Shown here piece by piece: positions 41,665 to 50,932 of a stretch of 64,000 nt of DNA. Every line of letters starts with the position of its first letter. The first letter of the stretch is position 1. Source of the stretch: a bacterium 1XD42-76 (GTDB lineage Bacteria > Bacillota > Clostridia > Lachnospirales > Lachnospiraceae); assembly GCA_009917545.1 (NCBI GenBank), contig QZDW01000008.1:107315-171314 (forward strand), read 5' to 3'. Below the pieces are notes generated by a model. That model searched no databases and was not told where the DNA came from. It was given only the letters and a program-made list of their open reading frames with translations. Both the position numbers and the translations under genes were made by a program.

Positions 41665-42951
41665 TTGGATTCAGGGCAAGCCCTGCAGATCGTAGTTGTA
41701 ATGGGGCTATTAGCACTTTCATCATTTTTCTCGTCCGCAGAGACGGCGATGATGACAGTAAACAAGATTCGGGTGAGAACTCTGGCGGAGGCCGGACTCA
41801 GCCGTGCGAAGGTATTGGCAAAGATACTTGACAATCAGCCGAAGATGCTGAGCGCAATTCTGATCGGCAATAATATTGTCAATCTTTCCGCGTCCTCGCT
41901 CATGACAGTACTCGTCACCCGGATGCTCGGAGATGCTTATGTAGGAGCGGCGACCGGTGTGCTGACTCTTCTGATTCTTATTTTTGGAGAGATCACACCA
42001 AAGACAACCGCCACGCTGTATCCCGAGACAGTAGCGCTTTGGTTTGCAAGACCGATTTACGCGATCATGCAGGTATTGACGCCGGTCATTTTTGTCGTTG
42101 ACAAAATGTCTATGGGCGTCCTGCGTCTGCTTCATATTGACCCGAATAAGAAGCAGGACGCGATTACGGAGGATGAGCTGAGGACGATTGTTGAGGTCAG
42201 CCATGAAGAAGGCGTAATCGAATCGGATGAGAAGAAGATGATCTATAATGTGTTCGATTTCGGTGATTCCGTGGCTAAGGACATTATGGTTCCACGTATC
42301 GACATGACGTTTTTCGATGTGGACGCTGCCTACGACGAGGTGCTCGAGGTCTTTCGTAAGGAAAAATATACCCGTTATCCCGTTTATGAGGGGACAACGG
42401 ACAATGTAATCGGCATTATCAACATCAAGGATCTGCTTTTTGTTGAAGAGGAAAAAGACTTTAAGCTGCGCGATTATCTGCGCGAGCCTTTATATACGTA
42501 TGAGTTTAAAAAGACGGCTGAGCTGATGGTGGAGCTGCGTAAGACTCAGAATAACATTGCCATTGTACTGGATGAATACGGTGCTACAGCGGGACTGATT
42601 ACTCTGGAGGATATGCTGGAGGAGATCGTAGGCGAGATCCGTGATGAATATGACGATGACGAAGAGGATCTGATCCGCAGGATCGGGCCCAAGGAGCTGG
42701 TGGTCGAGGCTGCCATGAAGATTGACGATCTGAACGATCAGCTGGGGCTTACTCTGGAATCTGAGGATTACGATTCACTGGGAGGCTTTGTGATTGGGCT
42801 CCTAGATCATCTGCCGGAGGAAAAGGAAGAGGTTATCTACGAAAATCTGCGCTTTGTCGTTGATAAGGTGGAGCGCAACCGTATTGACAAGATACACATG
42901 TATATCCTCGACGAAAAGGAAGCGGAGGCCGCAAAGGGAGAAGGACAGTAA
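41665..42951 (+). CDS. CNNM/CorC-family transporter (hemolysin-related) with CBS domains
   Basis: A protein of about 428 residues: an N-terminal CNNM membrane domain (about 5-180; SSFFSSAETAMMTVNK, IFGEITPKT), two CBS domains (about 195-320; MVPRIDMTFFDVD, GIINIKDLL, LDEYGATAGLITLEDMLEEIVGEI) and a C-terminal CorC-HlyC domain. The family exports magnesium or cobalt ions. The start is a TTG: the one at 41665 has AGGAG 9 bases upstream, while a TTG at 41656 abuts the AGGAG. Confidence 0.9.
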   Translation: MDSGQALQIVVVMGLLALSSFFSSAETAMMTVNKIRVRTLAEAGLSRAKVLAKILDNQPKMLSAILIGNNIVNLSASSLMTVLVTRMLGDAYVGAATGVLTLLILIFGEITPKTTATLYPETVALWFARPIYAIMQVLTPVIFVVDKMSMGVLRLLHIDPNKKQDAITEDELRTIVEVSHEEGVIESDEKKMIYNVFDFGDSVAKDIMVPRIDMTFFDVDAAYDEVLEVFRKEKYTRYPVYEGTTDNVIGIINIKDLLFVEEEKDFKLRDYLREPLYTYEFKKTAELMVELRKTQNNIAIVLDEYGATAGLITLEDMLEEIVGEIRDEYDDDEEDLIRRIGPKELVVEAAMKIDDLNDQLGLTLESEDYDSLGGFVIGLLDHLPEEKEEVIYENLRFVVDKVERNRIDKIHMYILDEKEAEAAKGEGQ

Positions 42952-42968
42952 ATTTCACGAAATCGCTC

Positions 42969-42997
42969 TTGACAATTTGTAAAAATTGGGTTATAGT
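42969..42997 (+). promoter_or_regulatory. Strong sigma-A promoter with no large gene behind it
   Basis: TTGACA (42969-42974), 17-base spacer, TATAGT (42992-42997). It drives a transcript of only about 125 bases that ends at the terminator 43085-43127. Confidence 0.75.
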
Positions 42998-43025
42998 TTA
43001 GGCAATCAGAGAGGGAGTAGTTGAA

Positions 43026-43070
43026 ATGTATCGTCAACATACGCGGCGGAAACGTCTGGCGGTACATACC
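43026..43070 (+). CDS. Possible 14-residue basic peptide
   Basis: GAGGGAG (43011-43017) precedes an ATG at 43026 that opens a 14-codon frame, MYRQHTRRKRLAVHTG-like in composition (Arg/His/Lys-rich), closed by TAA. It is framed by a strong promoter and a strong terminator. It could be a leader peptide, a toxin-like peptide or chance within a small RNA. Confidence 0.35.
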
Positions 43071-43084
43071 GGTTAAGGTAACGA

Positions 43085-43127
43085 GACTTTTTGCAGAAAA
43101 GGGTTTTTCTGCAGAAAGTCTTTTTTT
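43085..43127 (+). terminator. Strong terminator after the mini-ORF
   Basis: GACTTT-TT-GCAGAAAA, loop GGGT, TTTTCTGC-AG-AAAGTC followed by seven T. It could also end the corC transcript. Beyond it, 43130-43400 holds no recognisable gene. Confidence 0.85.
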
Positions 43128-43415
43128 GTTCCCAATATGCAGGAACTCGGTCCGGAGCGGATTTTTTGTATATGCCGGAATGTCAAAGCCAATACTCCTT
43201 CTCATAAAAAAGCACTCCGCAGAGTAACTGCAGGCGTTTTAGAGGAATCTCACAGGAATCGCGCGGCCTGTGGACACAGCCTGTACGAAGCAGACGCTGC
43301 GGCGTGCGGCAGCGGATATGCATGGTTTTGCAGATCCGGTCAATACTGGTAATAGTCAAGCATTCAAAGTTTTATTGTTGCCGATACTGCATTTATGATT
43401 GAGGAGGAAACGGAT

Positions 43416-44543
43416 ATGGAATTTCTTTGGAGTGGCCTGTTGTCGATTACCTGGCAGCAGATGGTGATGTATGCAGTTGGACTCGTGTTAATTTACCTGG
43501 CGATTGAGAAGAATTATGAGCCGGCCCTTCTGCTTCCGATGGGATTTGGCGCAATTCTGGTAAATATCCCTGTGAGCGGTGCATTAAACCAGGTAATGCC
43601 CGGCGTCGGAGAGATACGGGGAATTGTACAATGGCTGTTTGAGACTGGGATTGAGGCTTCGGAAGCGTTCCCGCTTCTGCTGTTTATCGGCATTGGTGCG
43701 ATGATTGATTTCGGCCCGCTTCTTTCAAATCCCAAGATGTTTCTCTTTGGTGCAGCTGCTCAGTTCGGTATTTTCTTTACGATTGCAGTCGCTGCCCTGC
43801 TGGGCTTTGATATCCGCGATGCGGCTTCGATCGGTATTATCGGTGCAGCCGACGGCCCGACGTCCATTCTGGTCTCGCAGGTGCTGAAATCAAATTATAT
43901 CGGCGCGATTGCTGTGGCGGCGTATTCCTATATGGCTCTGGTGCCGATCATTCAGCCGATTGTCATCAAAATGGTGACAACAAAAAAGGAACGTATGATT
44001 CACATGCCGTATCAGCCGGGAAAAGTGAGCCGGTTTACGCGCATTGCTTTCCCTATCATCGTCACCTTTGTATCCGGTCTGGTGGCGCCTGCTTCCGTAT
44101 CTTTGGTGGGCTTTTTGATGTTTGGAAATTTAATCCGCGAGTGCGGGGTGCTTTCAAGCCTGTCTGAGACAGCACAGAACACGCTGGCAAACCTGATTAC
44201 CCTGCTTTTGGGAATCACGATTTCCTTCTCTATGAGAGCAGAATATTTCGTAACGCTGCAGACATTGATGATTATGTGCCTGGGACTGTTTGCTTTTGTC
44301 TTTGATACAGCAGGCGGTATCCTGTTTGCAAAGATTCTCAATCTCTTTTCCAGGACAAAGATCAATCCCATGATTGCCGCCGCCGGTATCTCTGCGTTCC
44401 CGATGTCGGCCCGCGTGGTAGAAAAAATGGGCGTGGCAGAGGACAGCACGAACCATTTGCTGATGCATGCAATCGGAGCGAACGTGTCAGGACAGATCGC
44501 CTCGGCAGTGGCGGGTGGTATCGTACTTGGATTTTTTATGTAG
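43416..44543 (+). CDS. Sodium-ion-translocating decarboxylase beta subunit
   Basis: A 375-residue polytopic membrane protein of the OadB/MmdB/GcdB family, the sodium channel that couples decarboxylation of a carboxybiotin carrier to sodium export. Diagnostic stretches: FIGIGAMIDFGPLL, GIIGAADGPTSI(L)V, NLIRECGV and PMSARVV. The start at 43416 has GAGGAGG 8 bases upstream. Only a tiny putative gamma-like partner follows; the alpha and biotin-carrier subunits are not in the window, so it must work with components encoded elsewhere. Confidence 0.93.
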   Translation: MEFLWSGLLSITWQQMVMYAVGLVLIYLAIEKNYEPALLLPMGFGAILVNIPVSGALNQVMPGVGEIRGIVQWLFETGIEASEAFPLLLFIGIGAMIDFGPLLSNPKMFLFGAAAQFGIFFTIAVAALLGFDIRDAASIGIIGAADGPTSILVSQVLKSNYIGAIAVAAYSYMALVPIIQPIVIKMVTTKKERMIHMPYQPGKVSRFTRIAFPIIVTFVSGLVAPASVSLVGFLMFGNLIRECGVLSSLSETAQNTLANLITLLLGITISFSMRAEYFVTLQTLMIMCLGLFAFVFDTAGGILFAKILNLFSRTKINPMIAAAGISAFPMSARVVEKMGVAEDSTNHLLMHAIGANVSGQIASAVAGGIVLGFFM

Positions 44544-44558
44544 GAGGAGGGAAAGAAT

Positions 44559-44684
44559 ATGGATGCAAATGTGATTATGGCCCTGGGAATGATGTGGAAA
44601 GGCATGTTTGGGATTTTCGTAGTGATCGGACTTCTGGCTCTGGTGGTTTTCCTGCTGTCAAAGATGGGGGGAGACAGCCAATAG
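44559..44684 (+). CDS. 41-residue single-helix membrane protein, OadG-like position
   Basis: ATG at 44559 after GGAGGAGGG, 15 bases after the beta-subunit stop. The product has a short N-terminal part (DANVIMALGMMWKGM), one membrane helix (about 15-34; FGIFVVIGLLALVVFLL) and a short polar tail. This is the size and layout of a gamma subunit that steadies the decarboxylase complex, but the conserved zinc-binding tail of long OadG proteins is absent. The function is inferred from position. Confidence 0.65.
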   Translation: MDANVIMALGMMWKGMFGIFVVIGLLALVVFLLSKMGGDSQ

Positions 44685-44736
44685 TGGGAAAAGACCGGCC
44701 CGTTTTTTGCAGATCATTATAAAATCAAGATTTCAG

Positions 44737-44831
44737 GCTGCTGCAAACAGACGGATTCTGACAGGATATGGGCGCACATTGCTGTAAATGCGGACCGTAT
44801 GTGGCAGAAACACGCGTTTGCGGCAGCTTTT
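44737..44831. terminator. Large hairpin between convergent genes
   Basis: GCTGCTGCAAAC (44737-44748) pairs with GTTTGCGGCAGC (44816-44827) with one wobble; smaller stems lie in the 67-base loop; TTTTA follows. It sits between the decarboxylase pair and the convergent membrane-protein gene. Confidence 0.5.
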
Positions 44832-44867
44832 ATATGTCTGCGGAACGCTGATTCGGTCAGTATTTCC

Positions 44868-45227
44868 CTAACTTAACATGCCCCCGGCCATACCGCTTAA
44901 GGAGCACATTCCCAGAACCGTAAGGATATGGACCGTACTGTCGGTAATGCCTCCATCCTGTGCCATTGACATCAGGAACAGGAGCGCAAAATAGAGAAGG
45001 CCGACAGCAAGTCCCCAGAGAAAACGGCGGGATTTGATTGTTTTCCCGGCGATAAAGCCGCCAATGAGGCAGGAAAGTATGTACACCGCACTCACGCCCA
45101 GGGCGATCTGGCTTTCTGGAAGGCGGAACCGATAGAGAGCAAAAGCGAGAGCGGATAACAGGACGGCAGAAATAATATAGGTGATAATCAGGGTGCGCAC
45201 GAGGCGCCATGTGACATTTGAGACCAT
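44868..45227 (-). CDS. TIGR04086-type small membrane protein
   Basis: A 119-residue protein with four membrane helices, AGGAG before the ATG at 45227. Its pattern (ITYIISAVLLSALAFALYRF, CLIGGFIAGKTIKSRRFLWGLAVGLLYF) fits the TIGR04086/YrzE-like family that lies next to the SCIFF/SecDF/YajC region in many Clostridia. It diverges from the SCIFF gene. Function is unknown. Confidence 0.75.
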   Translation of the reverse strand: MVSNVTWRLVRTLIITYIISAVLLSALAFALYRFRLPESQIALGVSAVYILSCLIGGFIAGKTIKSRRFLWGLAVGLLYFALLFLMSMAQDGGITDSTVHILTVLGMCSLSGMAGGMLS

Positions 45228-45312
45228 ACAGGAACTCCTTTCTGTAATGATAATGACTGCCTGGACAGTGACCTGTTACAAATATATTCAGGAAACAGTG
45301 GGATTATCCCTA

Positions 45313-45341
45313 TTGCATAATGAGAAATCGTATGGTATAAT
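45313..45341 (+). promoter_or_regulatory. Promoter of the SCIFF operon
   Basis: TTGCAT (45313-45318), 17-base spacer, TATAAT (45336-45341), about 115 bases upstream of the precursor ATG. Confidence 0.8.
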
Positions 45342-45458
45342 GTCGCATGATATGATACAAACGTATCTGACTTCTGCGCCGCAGCACACAAAGGTTTGCG
45401 CTCATACAACGCGGATGCGGCGCAGAAAGAGTTATAATAAAACCGGGAGGATATTATC

Positions 45459-45605
45459 ATGAAGCATGTAAAGACATTAAGCTCCAGTACATTGAAGAAC
45501 AGTATGAAGAAGGGCGGATGCGGTGAGTGCCAGACTTCCTGCCAGTCCGCATGCAAGACTTCCTGTACAGTGGGAAACCAGAGCTGCGAGAACAGCAGCC
45601 GTTAG
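45459..45605 (+). CDS. scfA: SCIFF peptide precursor (six cysteines in forty-five residues)
   Basis: A 48-residue ranthipeptide precursor: leader MKHVKTLSSSTLKNSMKKG, then six cysteines (CGEC, SC, AC, SC, and the last in NQSC). This is the near-universal SCIFF peptide of Clostridia. The radical-SAM maturase encoded downstream installs thioether bonds from Cys to partner residues. GGGAGG precedes the ATG at 45459. The mature product is linked to cell-cell signalling in some clostridia. Confidence 0.95.
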   Translation: MKHVKTLSSSTLKNSMKKGGCGECQTSCQSACKTSCTVGNQSCENSSR

Positions 45606-45639
45606 TTGTGGCAGGGATTCGGAAAACAGGAACGTTTTT

Positions 45640-45670
45640 AGTCCCCTACGGTCGTATGATTGTAGGGGCT
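45640..45670 (+). terminator. Attenuating hairpin between SCIFF and its maturase
   Basis: AGTCCCCTAC (45640-45649) pairs with GTAGGGGCT (45662-45670), followed by a weak T tract. A partial terminator here would let the peptide be made in excess over the enzyme (inference). Confidence 0.6.
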
Positions 45671-45800
45671 ATTCTTGTATCATTAGGAAAGTATATCCTG
45701 CGATACGAAAAGTGCCGCACTGTGGTCCAAAACCCGCAAGACGGCATTTTTCCCGTGCCGGATCAGAATATACATATTATATAGGAAGTAGGAGAACATT

Positions 45801-47222
45801 TTGATACATCAGTATATAAATAATGGGTATCATATTATTTTAGACGTCAACAGTGGTTCCGTCCATGCAGCAGATCAGCTTTTCTATGATGTGGTGGAGG
45901 TACTGTCCTCTGTCGTTAAAGATATGGAGAAGCCGCAGCCTCTTACCGGGGCACAGAAACAGGTAGTGATGGACCGCCTCAGCCAAACGTATCCGGCAGA
46001 AGAGCTTACAGAGGCACTGGAAGATGTCCAGGAGCTCATTGATGCGGAAGAATTGTTTACCGCTGACGTTTACCAGACGTATGTAACTGACTTCAAAAAA
46101 CGGCAGACAGTCGTAAAAGCACTCTGCCTGCATATTGCCCATGACTGCAATCTAGCCTGCCGCTATTGCTTTGCCGAAGAGGGCGAGTACCACGGACGCC
46201 GGGCGCTTATGAGCTTTGAGACAGGGAAAAAGGCACTTGATTTCCTGATTCACAATTCCGGCAGCCGGGTCAACCTGGAAGTGGACTTCTTTGGCGGGGA
46301 GCCGCTCATGAACTGGAATGTAGTGAAAGACCTGGTAGCGTACGGACGCTCACAGGAAAAGGAACATAATAAGAGATTCCGCTTTACACTGACAACGAAC
46401 GGTGTCCTGCTAAATGATGAGATCATGGAGTTCTGCAACCGCGAGATGAGCAATGTGGTCTTAAGTCTGGACGGGCGCAAAGCGGTCAATGATAACATGC
46501 GGCCGTTCCGAAACGGCAGCGGAAGCTATGATATGATTGTCCCCAAATTTCAGAAATTTGCGGCTTTGCGCGGGAGCAGGGATTATTTTGTGAGAGGGAC
46601 TTTTACGAGAGACAATCTTGATTTTTCTGAGGATGTGCTTCATTTTGCCGATCTCGGGTTTGAGAAACTTTCCATCGAGCCGGTGGTCGCGTCTCCTGAC
46701 GAGCCGTACGCCATCCGCGAAGAGGATTTGCCAAAGATCATGGAAGAGTATGACCGTCTGGCGGCAGAGTATATAAAAAGGAAGAAAGAGGGTCGCGGCT
46801 TCGAGTTTTTCCATTTTATGATTGATTTAAACCAGGGCCCCTGTGTGGCAAAACGTCTCTCCGGCTGCGGTTCGGGAACAGAATATCTGGCCGTGACCCC
46901 CTGGGGAGATCTGTATCCCTGTCATCAGTTTGTGGGGATGGAAGAGTTTCTGCTGGGCAATGTGGACGAGGGGATTAAAAATACGGCTGTGCGCGATGAA
47001 TTTAAGCTGTGCAATGTCTATGCAAAAGATAAATGCAGAGACTGCTTTGCCAGATTCTATTGCAGCGGTGGGTGTGCGGCCAATGCCCACCATTTCCACG
47101 GCAGGATTACGGATGCTTATGATATCGGCTGCGAGATGCAGAAAAAACGTATCGAGTGCGCGATTATGATAAGGGCGGCACTGGCAGACGAGACGTCTGA
47201 TCTGCCGCAGCGGCAGGAGTAG
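45801..47222 (+). CDS. scfB: SCIFF radical-SAM/SPASM maturase
   Basis: A 473-residue enzyme. An N-terminal peptide-binding region (about 1-95) is followed by the radical-SAM motif C116-x3-C120-x2-C123 (CNLACRYC), GGEPL and the C-terminal SPASM/twitch cysteines (GPC, CGSG, CHQF, CRDC, CSGGC, C in DIGC) that bind two auxiliary iron-sulfur clusters. It forms thioether links in the SCIFF peptide. Translation starts at TTG 45801 with AGGAG 8 bases upstream. Confidence 0.95.
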   Translation: MIHQYINNGYHIILDVNSGSVHAADQLFYDVVEVLSSVVKDMEKPQPLTGAQKQVVMDRLSQTYPAEELTEALEDVQELIDAEELFTADVYQTYVTDFKKRQTVVKALCLHIAHDCNLACRYCFAEEGEYHGRRALMSFETGKKALDFLIHNSGSRVNLEVDFFGGEPLMNWNVVKDLVAYGRSQEKEHNKRFRFTLTTNGVLLNDEIMEFCNREMSNVVLSLDGRKAVNDNMRPFRNGSGSYDMIVPKFQKFAALRGSRDYFVRGTFTRDNLDFSEDVLHFADLGFEKLSIEPVVASPDEPYAIREEDLPKIMEEYDRLAAEYIKRKKEGRGFEFFHFMIDLNQGPCVAKRLSGCGSGTEYLAVTPWGDLYPCHQFVGMEEFLLGNVDEGIKNTAVRDEFKLCNVYAKDKCRDCFARFYCSGGCAANAHHFHGRITDAYDIGCEMQKKRIECAIMIRAALADETSDLPQRQE

Positions 47223-47272
47223 GCCGCGGGTATCGTTATGTCCAACATCATTTTGATAAGGAGAAAAAGATC

Positions 47273-49453
47273 ATGAACAGCAACAAAGGAAGGGGCCTTT
47301 TCGGGCTTTTATGTACCCTTGCCGTTGTGGGGCTTTTCGGATATTTCGGGTATGATACGCTTCAGAAGAGCAGGCTTATCACAGACGAAAACGGAGTCAC
47401 CTCACAGGAGGGCGGAATTAAGCTGGGGCTTGATCTGGCAGGCGGTGTGAGCATCACCTACCAGGCAAAGGAAGCGGATCCGAGTGCAGAGGATATGTCC
47501 GATACCCAGTATAAGCTGCAGCAGAGAGTCGAGACCTACAGCTCTGAGGCAGAGGTTTATCAGGAGGGAAATAACCGCATCAATATCGACATTCCAGGCG
47601 TATCCGATGCAGACCAGATCCTTTTGGAGCTTGGAAAACCAGGTTCCCTGCAGTTTTTCGACGAGAGCTTCCAGGTTGTCTTAGAGGGCACTGATGTGGC
47701 CTCCGCGACGCCGGCAATCTATAAGAATCCGCAGACAGGACTCAACAGCTATGAGGTATCTCTGACCTTCACGGAGGAAGGCGGACGTAAGTTTGCTGAT
47801 GTGACGAGAGCCAACGCCGGAAAGCATATTGCGATTGTCTACGATAACGTGATGTATTCTAACCCGATTGTAGAGAAGGAGATTACAGGCGGACAGGCTT
47901 CCATTACCGGTATGTCCACTTATGAGGAGGCAGACCGTCTGGCCGCCACCATCCGCATCGGTTCCCTGTCTCTTGAATTGGAGGAGCTGCGCTCCAATGT
48001 TGTGGGAGCCAAGCTGGGACAGGAGGCTATTTTCACGAGCTTAAAGGCCGGTGCGATCGGCTTTGGCCTGGTGTGTGTATTTATGATTGCAGTATACCTG
48101 ATTCCGGGTCTGGCGGCATCTGTGGCGCTGTGCCTGTATGTAGCGCTGATGCTGATTCTTCTGGCAGCCTTTGAGGTGACTCTGACACTTCCCGGTATTG
48201 CCGGCATCATTCTTTCTATCGGTATGGCGGTTGACGCAAATGTTATCATCTTTACGCGTATCAAGGAAGAGATTGGTCTTGGAAAAACGGTGAAATCTGC
48301 GATTAAGACGGGTTTTGCCAAAGCACTGTCAGCGATTATTGACGGAAACGTGACGACATTGATCGCTGCGGCAGTCCTTTACTGGAGAGGATCTGGTACA
48401 GTGAAGGGGTTTGCGACCACACTGGCAATCGGTATTGTCCTGTCTATGGTGACGGCATTATTCATCACCAGATTCATTCTGAACTGCCTGTTTGAGCTGG
48501 GACTTCAGGATAAAAAATTCTATGGTGTGAGAAAAGAAAAAACAGCCGTTAATTTCCTCAGTAAGCGCATGATCTGCTTTGCAGTATCCGGCGTGCTGAT
48601 TGCAGGCGGTATCGTCGGCATGTTCCTGAACCGTTCCGCCATCGGAACTGCCTTTAACTACGGGCTGGATTTCATGGGCGGTACGTCAACGAGTGTTACC
48701 TTTCATGAAGAAATGTCTATGGAACGGATCTCGGGCGAAGTGGTTCCGGTTGTGGAAAGCATAACGAACAGTGCGGATACCCAGACGCAGAAGGTTGCAG
48801 GCACGAATGAAGTAATCATTAAGACCAGAACCTTAAATGTCGAGGAGCGCCAGGCGTTAGACGCTGCTCTGGTTGAGCATTTTGGCGTGGATGAATCCCT
48901 GATTACAGCAGAGAGTATTTCCGGAGCAGTCAGTGAGGAAATGAAGCGCGATGCTATCGTTGCGACCATCATTGCGACCATTTTTATGCTGCTTTATATC
49001 TGGGTCCGTTTCAAGGATATCCGTTTTGCGGCGAGTGCCGTCATTGCGCTGGTACATGACGTATTGATTGTGGTGGCCTGCTATGCGCTGGCAAAATGGT
49101 CGATGGGTTCCACAGCAATCGCCTGCCTGCTTACGATCGTCGGTTATTCGATCAATGCCACGATTGTTATATTTGACAGAATCCGTGAAAACCTGAAGCT
49201 CAAGGGAGCAAGGGCTGATCTGGCGGAAGTCGTTAATTTAAGTATTACCCAGACCTTTACACGAAGCCTGAACAGCTCTCTTACCACCTTTATCATGGTT
49301 CTGGTACTGTTTATCATGGGAGTGTCCTCGATTCGTGAGTTCTCACTGCCTCTGATGGCAGGTATTATCTGCGGTACGTATTCATCCGTCTGTCTGGCAG
49401 GAGCGCTCTGGTATGTAATGAGTGTCAAAAAGCCCAAACTGACGAATGAATGA
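47273..49453 (+). CDS. secDF: Protein translocase SecDF (fused SecD and SecF)
   Basis: A 726-residue fusion of SecD and SecF, which use the proton gradient to assist late export through SecYEG. The SecD half has GLDLAGGVSITYQ and helices with GMAVDANVIIFTRIKEE; the SecF half begins near residue 440 with YGLDFMGGTSTSVTF and has VGYSINATIVIFDRIREN. A SecD-SecF single chain is common in Firmicutes. It overlaps the tgt region by a few bases. Confidence 0.95.
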   Translation: MNSNKGRGLFGLLCTLAVVGLFGYFGYDTLQKSRLITDENGVTSQEGGIKLGLDLAGGVSITYQAKEADPSAEDMSDTQYKLQQRVETYSSEAEVYQEGNNRINIDIPGVSDADQILLELGKPGSLQFFDESFQVVLEGTDVASATPAIYKNPQTGLNSYEVSLTFTEEGGRKFADVTRANAGKHIAIVYDNVMYSNPIVEKEITGGQASITGMSTYEEADRLAATIRIGSLSLELEELRSNVVGAKLGQEAIFTSLKAGAIGFGLVCVFMIAVYLIPGLAASVALCLYVALMLILLAAFEVTLTLPGIAGIILSIGMAVDANVIIFTRIKEEIGLGKTVKSAIKTGFAKALSAIIDGNVTTLIAAAVLYWRGSGTVKGFATTLAIGIVLSMVTALFITRFILNCLFELGLQDKKFYGVRKEKTAVNFLSKRMICFAVSGVLIAGGIVGMFLNRSAIGTAFNYGLDFMGGTSTSVTFHEEMSMERISGEVVPVVESITNSADTQTQKVAGTNEVIIKTRTLNVEERQALDAALVEHFGVDESLITAESISGAVSEEMKRDAIVATIIATIFMLLYIWVRFKDIRFAASAVIALVHDVLIVVACYALAKWSMGSTAIACLLTIVGYSINATIVIFDRIRENLKLKGARADLAEVVNLSITQTFTRSLNSSLTTFIMVLVLFIMGVSSIREFSLPLMAGIICGTYSSVCLAGALWYVMSVKKPKLTNE

Positions 49454-49461
49454 GGAAAATG

Positions 49462-50610
49462 ATGAAATATCAAATTTTGGCGAAAGATGGACGTGCCAAG
49501 CGTGCAGAATTTTGCACGGTTCATGGTACGGTCCAGACGCCGGTGTTTATGAATGTGGGTACAGTGGCTGCGATTAAAGGCGCTGTATCCACGGATGACC
49601 TGCGGGAGATCGGGACACAGATTGAACTGTCCAATACGTATCATCTGCACGTGCGGACAGGCGACCGGCTGATTAAAGAAGTGGGAGGCCTGCACCGTTT
49701 TATGAACTGGGACCGCCCCATTCTCACGGATTCCGGCGGGTTCCAGGTGTTCTCTCTGGCAGGGCTCAGAAAGATTAAAGAAGAGGGCGTTTATTTTAAT
49801 TCTCATATCGACGGTCATAAGATTTTCATGGGGCCGGAGGAAAGCATGCAGATCCAGTCAAATCTGGGTTCCACGATAGCAATGGCCTTTGATGAATGTG
49901 CGCCACATCCCTGTACGAGGGACTATATGGAGCATTCCGTGGCACGTACGACGAGATGGCTGGCCCGCTGTAAGACAGAGATGGAACGTCTGAACAGCCT
50001 TCCAGATACGGTAAACAGGGAGCAGCTTCTGTTTGGCATCAATCAGGGCGGTACATTTGAGGATATCCGGACAGCGCATGCAAGGGAGATATCCCGGATG
50101 GATTGTGACGGGTATGCTATCGGCGGCCTGGCGGTTGGCGAGAGCCACGAGGAGATGTACCGCATTTTGGATGTGACGGTACCGGAGCTTCCGGAGGATA
50201 AGCCTACTTATCTGATGGGAGTGGGAACGCCGGCCAATATCCTGGAGAGCGTGGAGCGCGGCGTGGATTTCTTCGACTGTGTGTATCCAACGCGGAACGG
50301 CCGTCACGGGCATGTGTATACGAATCATGGCAAGCTCAACCTTTTCAATGAGAGATTTGCCAGAGACATGCGTCCGATTGAGGAAGGCTGCGGCTGTCCG
50401 GCCTGCCGCTCCTATTCCAGAGCATATATCCGCCATCTTCTGAAGGCAAAGGAAATGCTGGGAATGCGTCTGTGCGTCCTTCATAACCTGTATTTTTACA
50501 ATACGATGATGACAGAGATAAGGGAAGCAATCGAAAACCACCGCTATGCCGAATACAAGGAGAAAAAGCTTGCGGGCGTAAGCGGCAACTATAAAGATAA
50601 ACAGGATTAG
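49462..50610 (+). CDS. tgt: tRNA-guanine transglycosylase (queuine tRNA-ribosyltransferase)
   Basis: A 382-residue Tgt that exchanges guanine-34 for preQ1 in tRNAs with GUN anticodons. It has LTDSGGFQVFSL (catalytic Asp), INQGGTFEDIR, the nucleophile region GVDFFDCVYPTRNGRHGH and the zinc site CGCPACRSYSRAYIRHLL...H. Three in-frame ATGs (49450, 49459, 49462) are possible; GAGG at 49452 favours the last. It lies directly after secDF. Confidence 0.95.
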   Translation: MKYQILAKDGRAKRAEFCTVHGTVQTPVFMNVGTVAAIKGAVSTDDLREIGTQIELSNTYHLHVRTGDRLIKEVGGLHRFMNWDRPILTDSGGFQVFSLAGLRKIKEEGVYFNSHIDGHKIFMGPEESMQIQSNLGSTIAMAFDECAPHPCTRDYMEHSVARTTRWLARCKTEMERLNSLPDTVNREQLLFGINQGGTFEDIRTAHAREISRMDCDGYAIGGLAVGESHEEMYRILDVTVPELPEDKPTYLMGVGTPANILESVERGVDFFDCVYPTRNGRHGHVYTNHGKLNLFNERFARDMRPIEEGCGCPACRSYSRAYIRHLLKAKEMLGMRLCVLHNLYFYNTMMTEIREAIENHRYAEYKEKKLAGVSGNYKDKQD

Positions 50611-50630
50611 AAACGGAGGTGTGACAGACT

Positions 50631-50912
50631 ATGAGTATGAACAGCCCAACCTTTTGGATCGGTTATATTCTTCTGATTTTTGCGTTTATGTATTTTATCG
50701 CAATCAGACCGCAGCAAAAGGAAAAAAAGAAACTGCAGGAGCTGATGGCAAGCATCGCGGTAGGAGACAGTGTGCTGACCTCCAGCGGCTTTTATGGCGT
50801 TATCATTGATATGACGGACGATACAGTGATCGTAGAATTTGGTAATAACAAGAATTGCCGGATTCCCATGCAGAAACAGGCCATTGTCCAGGTGGAAAAA
50901 CCTGAGATGTAA
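50631..50912 (+). CDS. yajC: Preprotein translocase subunit YajC
   Basis: A 93-residue protein with one membrane helix (about 8-24; FWIGYILLIFAFMYFIAIRPQ), the RPQQKEKKKLQELM motif and the cytoplasmic VGDSVLTSSGFYGVI domain. YajC associates with SecDF. ACGGAGGTG lies before the ATG. It ends the secDF-tgt-yajC group. Confidence 0.95.
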   Translation: MSMNSPTFWIGYILLIFAFMYFIAIRPQQKEKKKLQELMASIAVGDSVLTSSGFYGVIIDMTDDTVIVEFGNNKNCRIPMQKQAIVQVEKPEM

Positions 50913-50932
50913 AATCCTGAGGGTAAAAGAAG

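Noticed and set aside
45527..45784. An 85-codon frame overlapping the SCIFF gene
   Set aside because: It covers the SCIFF precursor in another frame and crosses the attenuator hairpin; it is a shadow.
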